From Janthinobacterium sp. 344 (GTDB lineage Bacteria > Pseudomonadota > Gammaproteobacteria > Burkholderiales > Burkholderiaceae_D): a stretch of DNA of 64,000 bases. The stretch covers positions 186,001 to 250,000 of the forward strand of contig NZ_FOKL01000009.1 of NCBI RefSeq assembly GCF_900112025.1. The letters run 5' to 3'. The translations under genes were made by a program, and so were the position numbers. Of this stretch, positions 63,267-64,000 are shown piece by piece (positions within the stretch are counted from its first letter, which is position 1; every line of letters begins with the position of its first letter). The notes under the pieces were generated by a model. It saw only the letters and a list, made by a program, of their open reading frames with translations. It was not told the DNA's origin and ran no database searches.

Positions 63267-64000
63267 TTAGTTGCGCTGGGTGAACCTTGCAAGGATACGC
63301 AAATCTTCGCCCACTTGCTGAACCTGGTGAAATTGCAGGGTCCGTTGCTGCTTCAGGTCCGTCAAGGCGGGCAAGGCAAACATGCCTTGCGCGTCGCCCA
63401 GCAAGGTGGGCGCCAGGTACAGCAGCAATTCGTCGACGCAGCCTTCGCGGATCAGCGAACCGTTCAGCTTGGAACCGGCCTCGACATGGACTTCATTGAT
63501 TTGCCGGCGCCCCAGTTCCAGCATCAGCGCGGCCAGGTCGACCTTGCCGGCCGCGTTCGGCAGCATGATGATTTCCGCGCCCAGGGCGCGCAGCTGCGCC
63601 TCCTTTTCGGGATGGGCGACGGCCGCCACGATCCACGTGCCGCCGCCGGCAAGGATGCGCGCGTCAAGGCTGATGTCGAGCCGGCTGTCGATGACGATGC
63701 GCCGGGGCTGGCGCGGCGTATCGACGGCCCGCACGTTCAATTGCGGATCGTCCGCCTTGACGGTGCCGATGCCCGTCAGGATGGCGCAGGCGCGCGCGCG
63801 CCAGGCATGGCCGTCGGCGCGCGCTTGCGGCCCCGTGATCCATTGGCTCTGGCCATTGTGCAAGGCGGTCATGCCATCGAGGCTGGCCGCCGTTTTCATG
63901 CGCACCCACGGCTTGCCACGCTGCATGCGCGAGAAAAAGCCGATATTCATTTCATGGGCCTCGTCCGCCAGCACGCCCGTGGTGACGGCGATGCCGGCCG
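63267..64000 (-). CDS. ribD: RibD, reductase domain only (5' end outside window)
   Basis: The C-terminal reductase half of the bifunctional riboflavin deaminase-reductase; the frame is open to the window edge, so the cytidine-deaminase half lies beyond 64000. Visible motifs: GVLADEAHEMNIGFFSRMQR, PWVRMKTAASLDGMTALHNG, ILTGIGTVKADDPQLNVR and EVHVEAGSKLNGSLIREG. The stop region has TCGCAACTAA duplicated on the coding strand, so the TAA is repeated just after the stop. It is followed by riboflavin synthase. Confidence 0.93.
   Translation of the reverse strand, partial: AGIAVTTGVLADEAHEMNIGFFSRMQRGKPWVRMKTAASLDGMTALHNGQSQWITGPQARADGHAWRARACAILTGIGTVKADDPQLNVRAVDTPRQPRRIVIDSRLDISLDARILAGGGTWIVAAVAHPEKEAQLRALGAEIIMLPNAAGKVDLAALMLELGRRQINEVHVEAGSKLNGSLIREGCVDELLLYLAPTLLGDAQGMFALPALTDLKQQRTLQFHQVQQVGEDLRILARFTQRN

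Noticed and set aside
1-64000. CRISPR arrays, insertion sequences or prophage
   Set aside because: No regularly spaced direct repeats with unique spacers, no transposase and no phage structural genes were seen.

Overview
The window reads as chromosome of a high-GC betaproteobacterium of the Oxalobacteraceae, most like Janthinobacterium or Massilia. This is inferred from protein character (RibBA with a decayed second half, CstA plus a YbdD-type partner, a LuxR-type two-component pair, dense c-di-GMP genes) and from housekeeping order (recR, ybaB, dnaX, ffs; ribD, riboflavin synthase, ribBA, ribH, nusB). No species can be fixed from sequence alone. There are no insertion sequences, phage genes or CRISPR arrays.

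Layout. Bases 1-4800 hold regulators, a CLC chloride transporter and a MarR protein. Bases 4868-13159 are the most unusual part: a minus-strand cluster encoding, in transcription order, a glycine-zipper envelope protein, a caspase-like (C14) lipoprotein with a BON-like domain, a secreted DUF4384 protein, a 1001-residue tubulin/FtsZ-like protein, a zinc-ribbon/membrane/TPR protein and, after a hairpin, a secreted MORN-repeat protein. An AT-rich non-coding stretch precedes it. The caspase-like and DUF4384 proteins share a short repeated motif of the form Y-x-x-K-[SA]-[LVI]-[FV]-F. I consider this the best candidate for an undescribed system.

Bases 13658-20140 hold MsbA, a small envelope protein, a Dyp peroxidase, a MocR-type regulator, MoaA and a small winged-helix protein. 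Bases 20236-23566 hold a YdeP-type molybdoenzyme coupled to a bestrophin. The moaA and molybdoenzyme upstream regions carry the same two-part motif (TCTGTACTCT, 15 nt, ACTGTAC) at matching distances, so the cofactor gene and the enzyme are probably co-regulated. Bases 23750-34170 are a mixed accessory stretch: amidohydrolase, RNase Z, small secreted proteins, a TetR/MFS pair, a DUF3079 protein and an orphan heparinase-type lyase.

Bases 34741-48289 hold tRNA-Ser(TGA), a c-di-GMP operon (HDOD protein plus PAS-GGDEF-EAL), a cache-domain histidine kinase and LuxR regulator divergent from cstA, and a phosphorelay operon (hybrid kinase, then REC-PAS-GGDEF-EAL). Bases 48258-55997 hold a phytase-like lipoprotein, a CoA-transferase, recR, ybaB, dnaX, ffs and ubiD. 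Bases 56131-64000 hold a lytic transglycosylase behind a roughly 300-nt leader and the riboflavin operon. That operon is interrupted between the riboflavin synthase gene and ribBA by an osmC gene and by a long Q-rich gene carrying a 9-bp repeat array.

Non-coding repeats include three copies of a GGGGTCAGACCC palindrome (43004, 49425, 54416), a 90-bp imperfect palindrome between ribH and nusB flanked by a 10-bp direct repeat, and a 37-bp tandem duplication beside nusB. Most long opposite-strand open frames are shadows produced by high GC.
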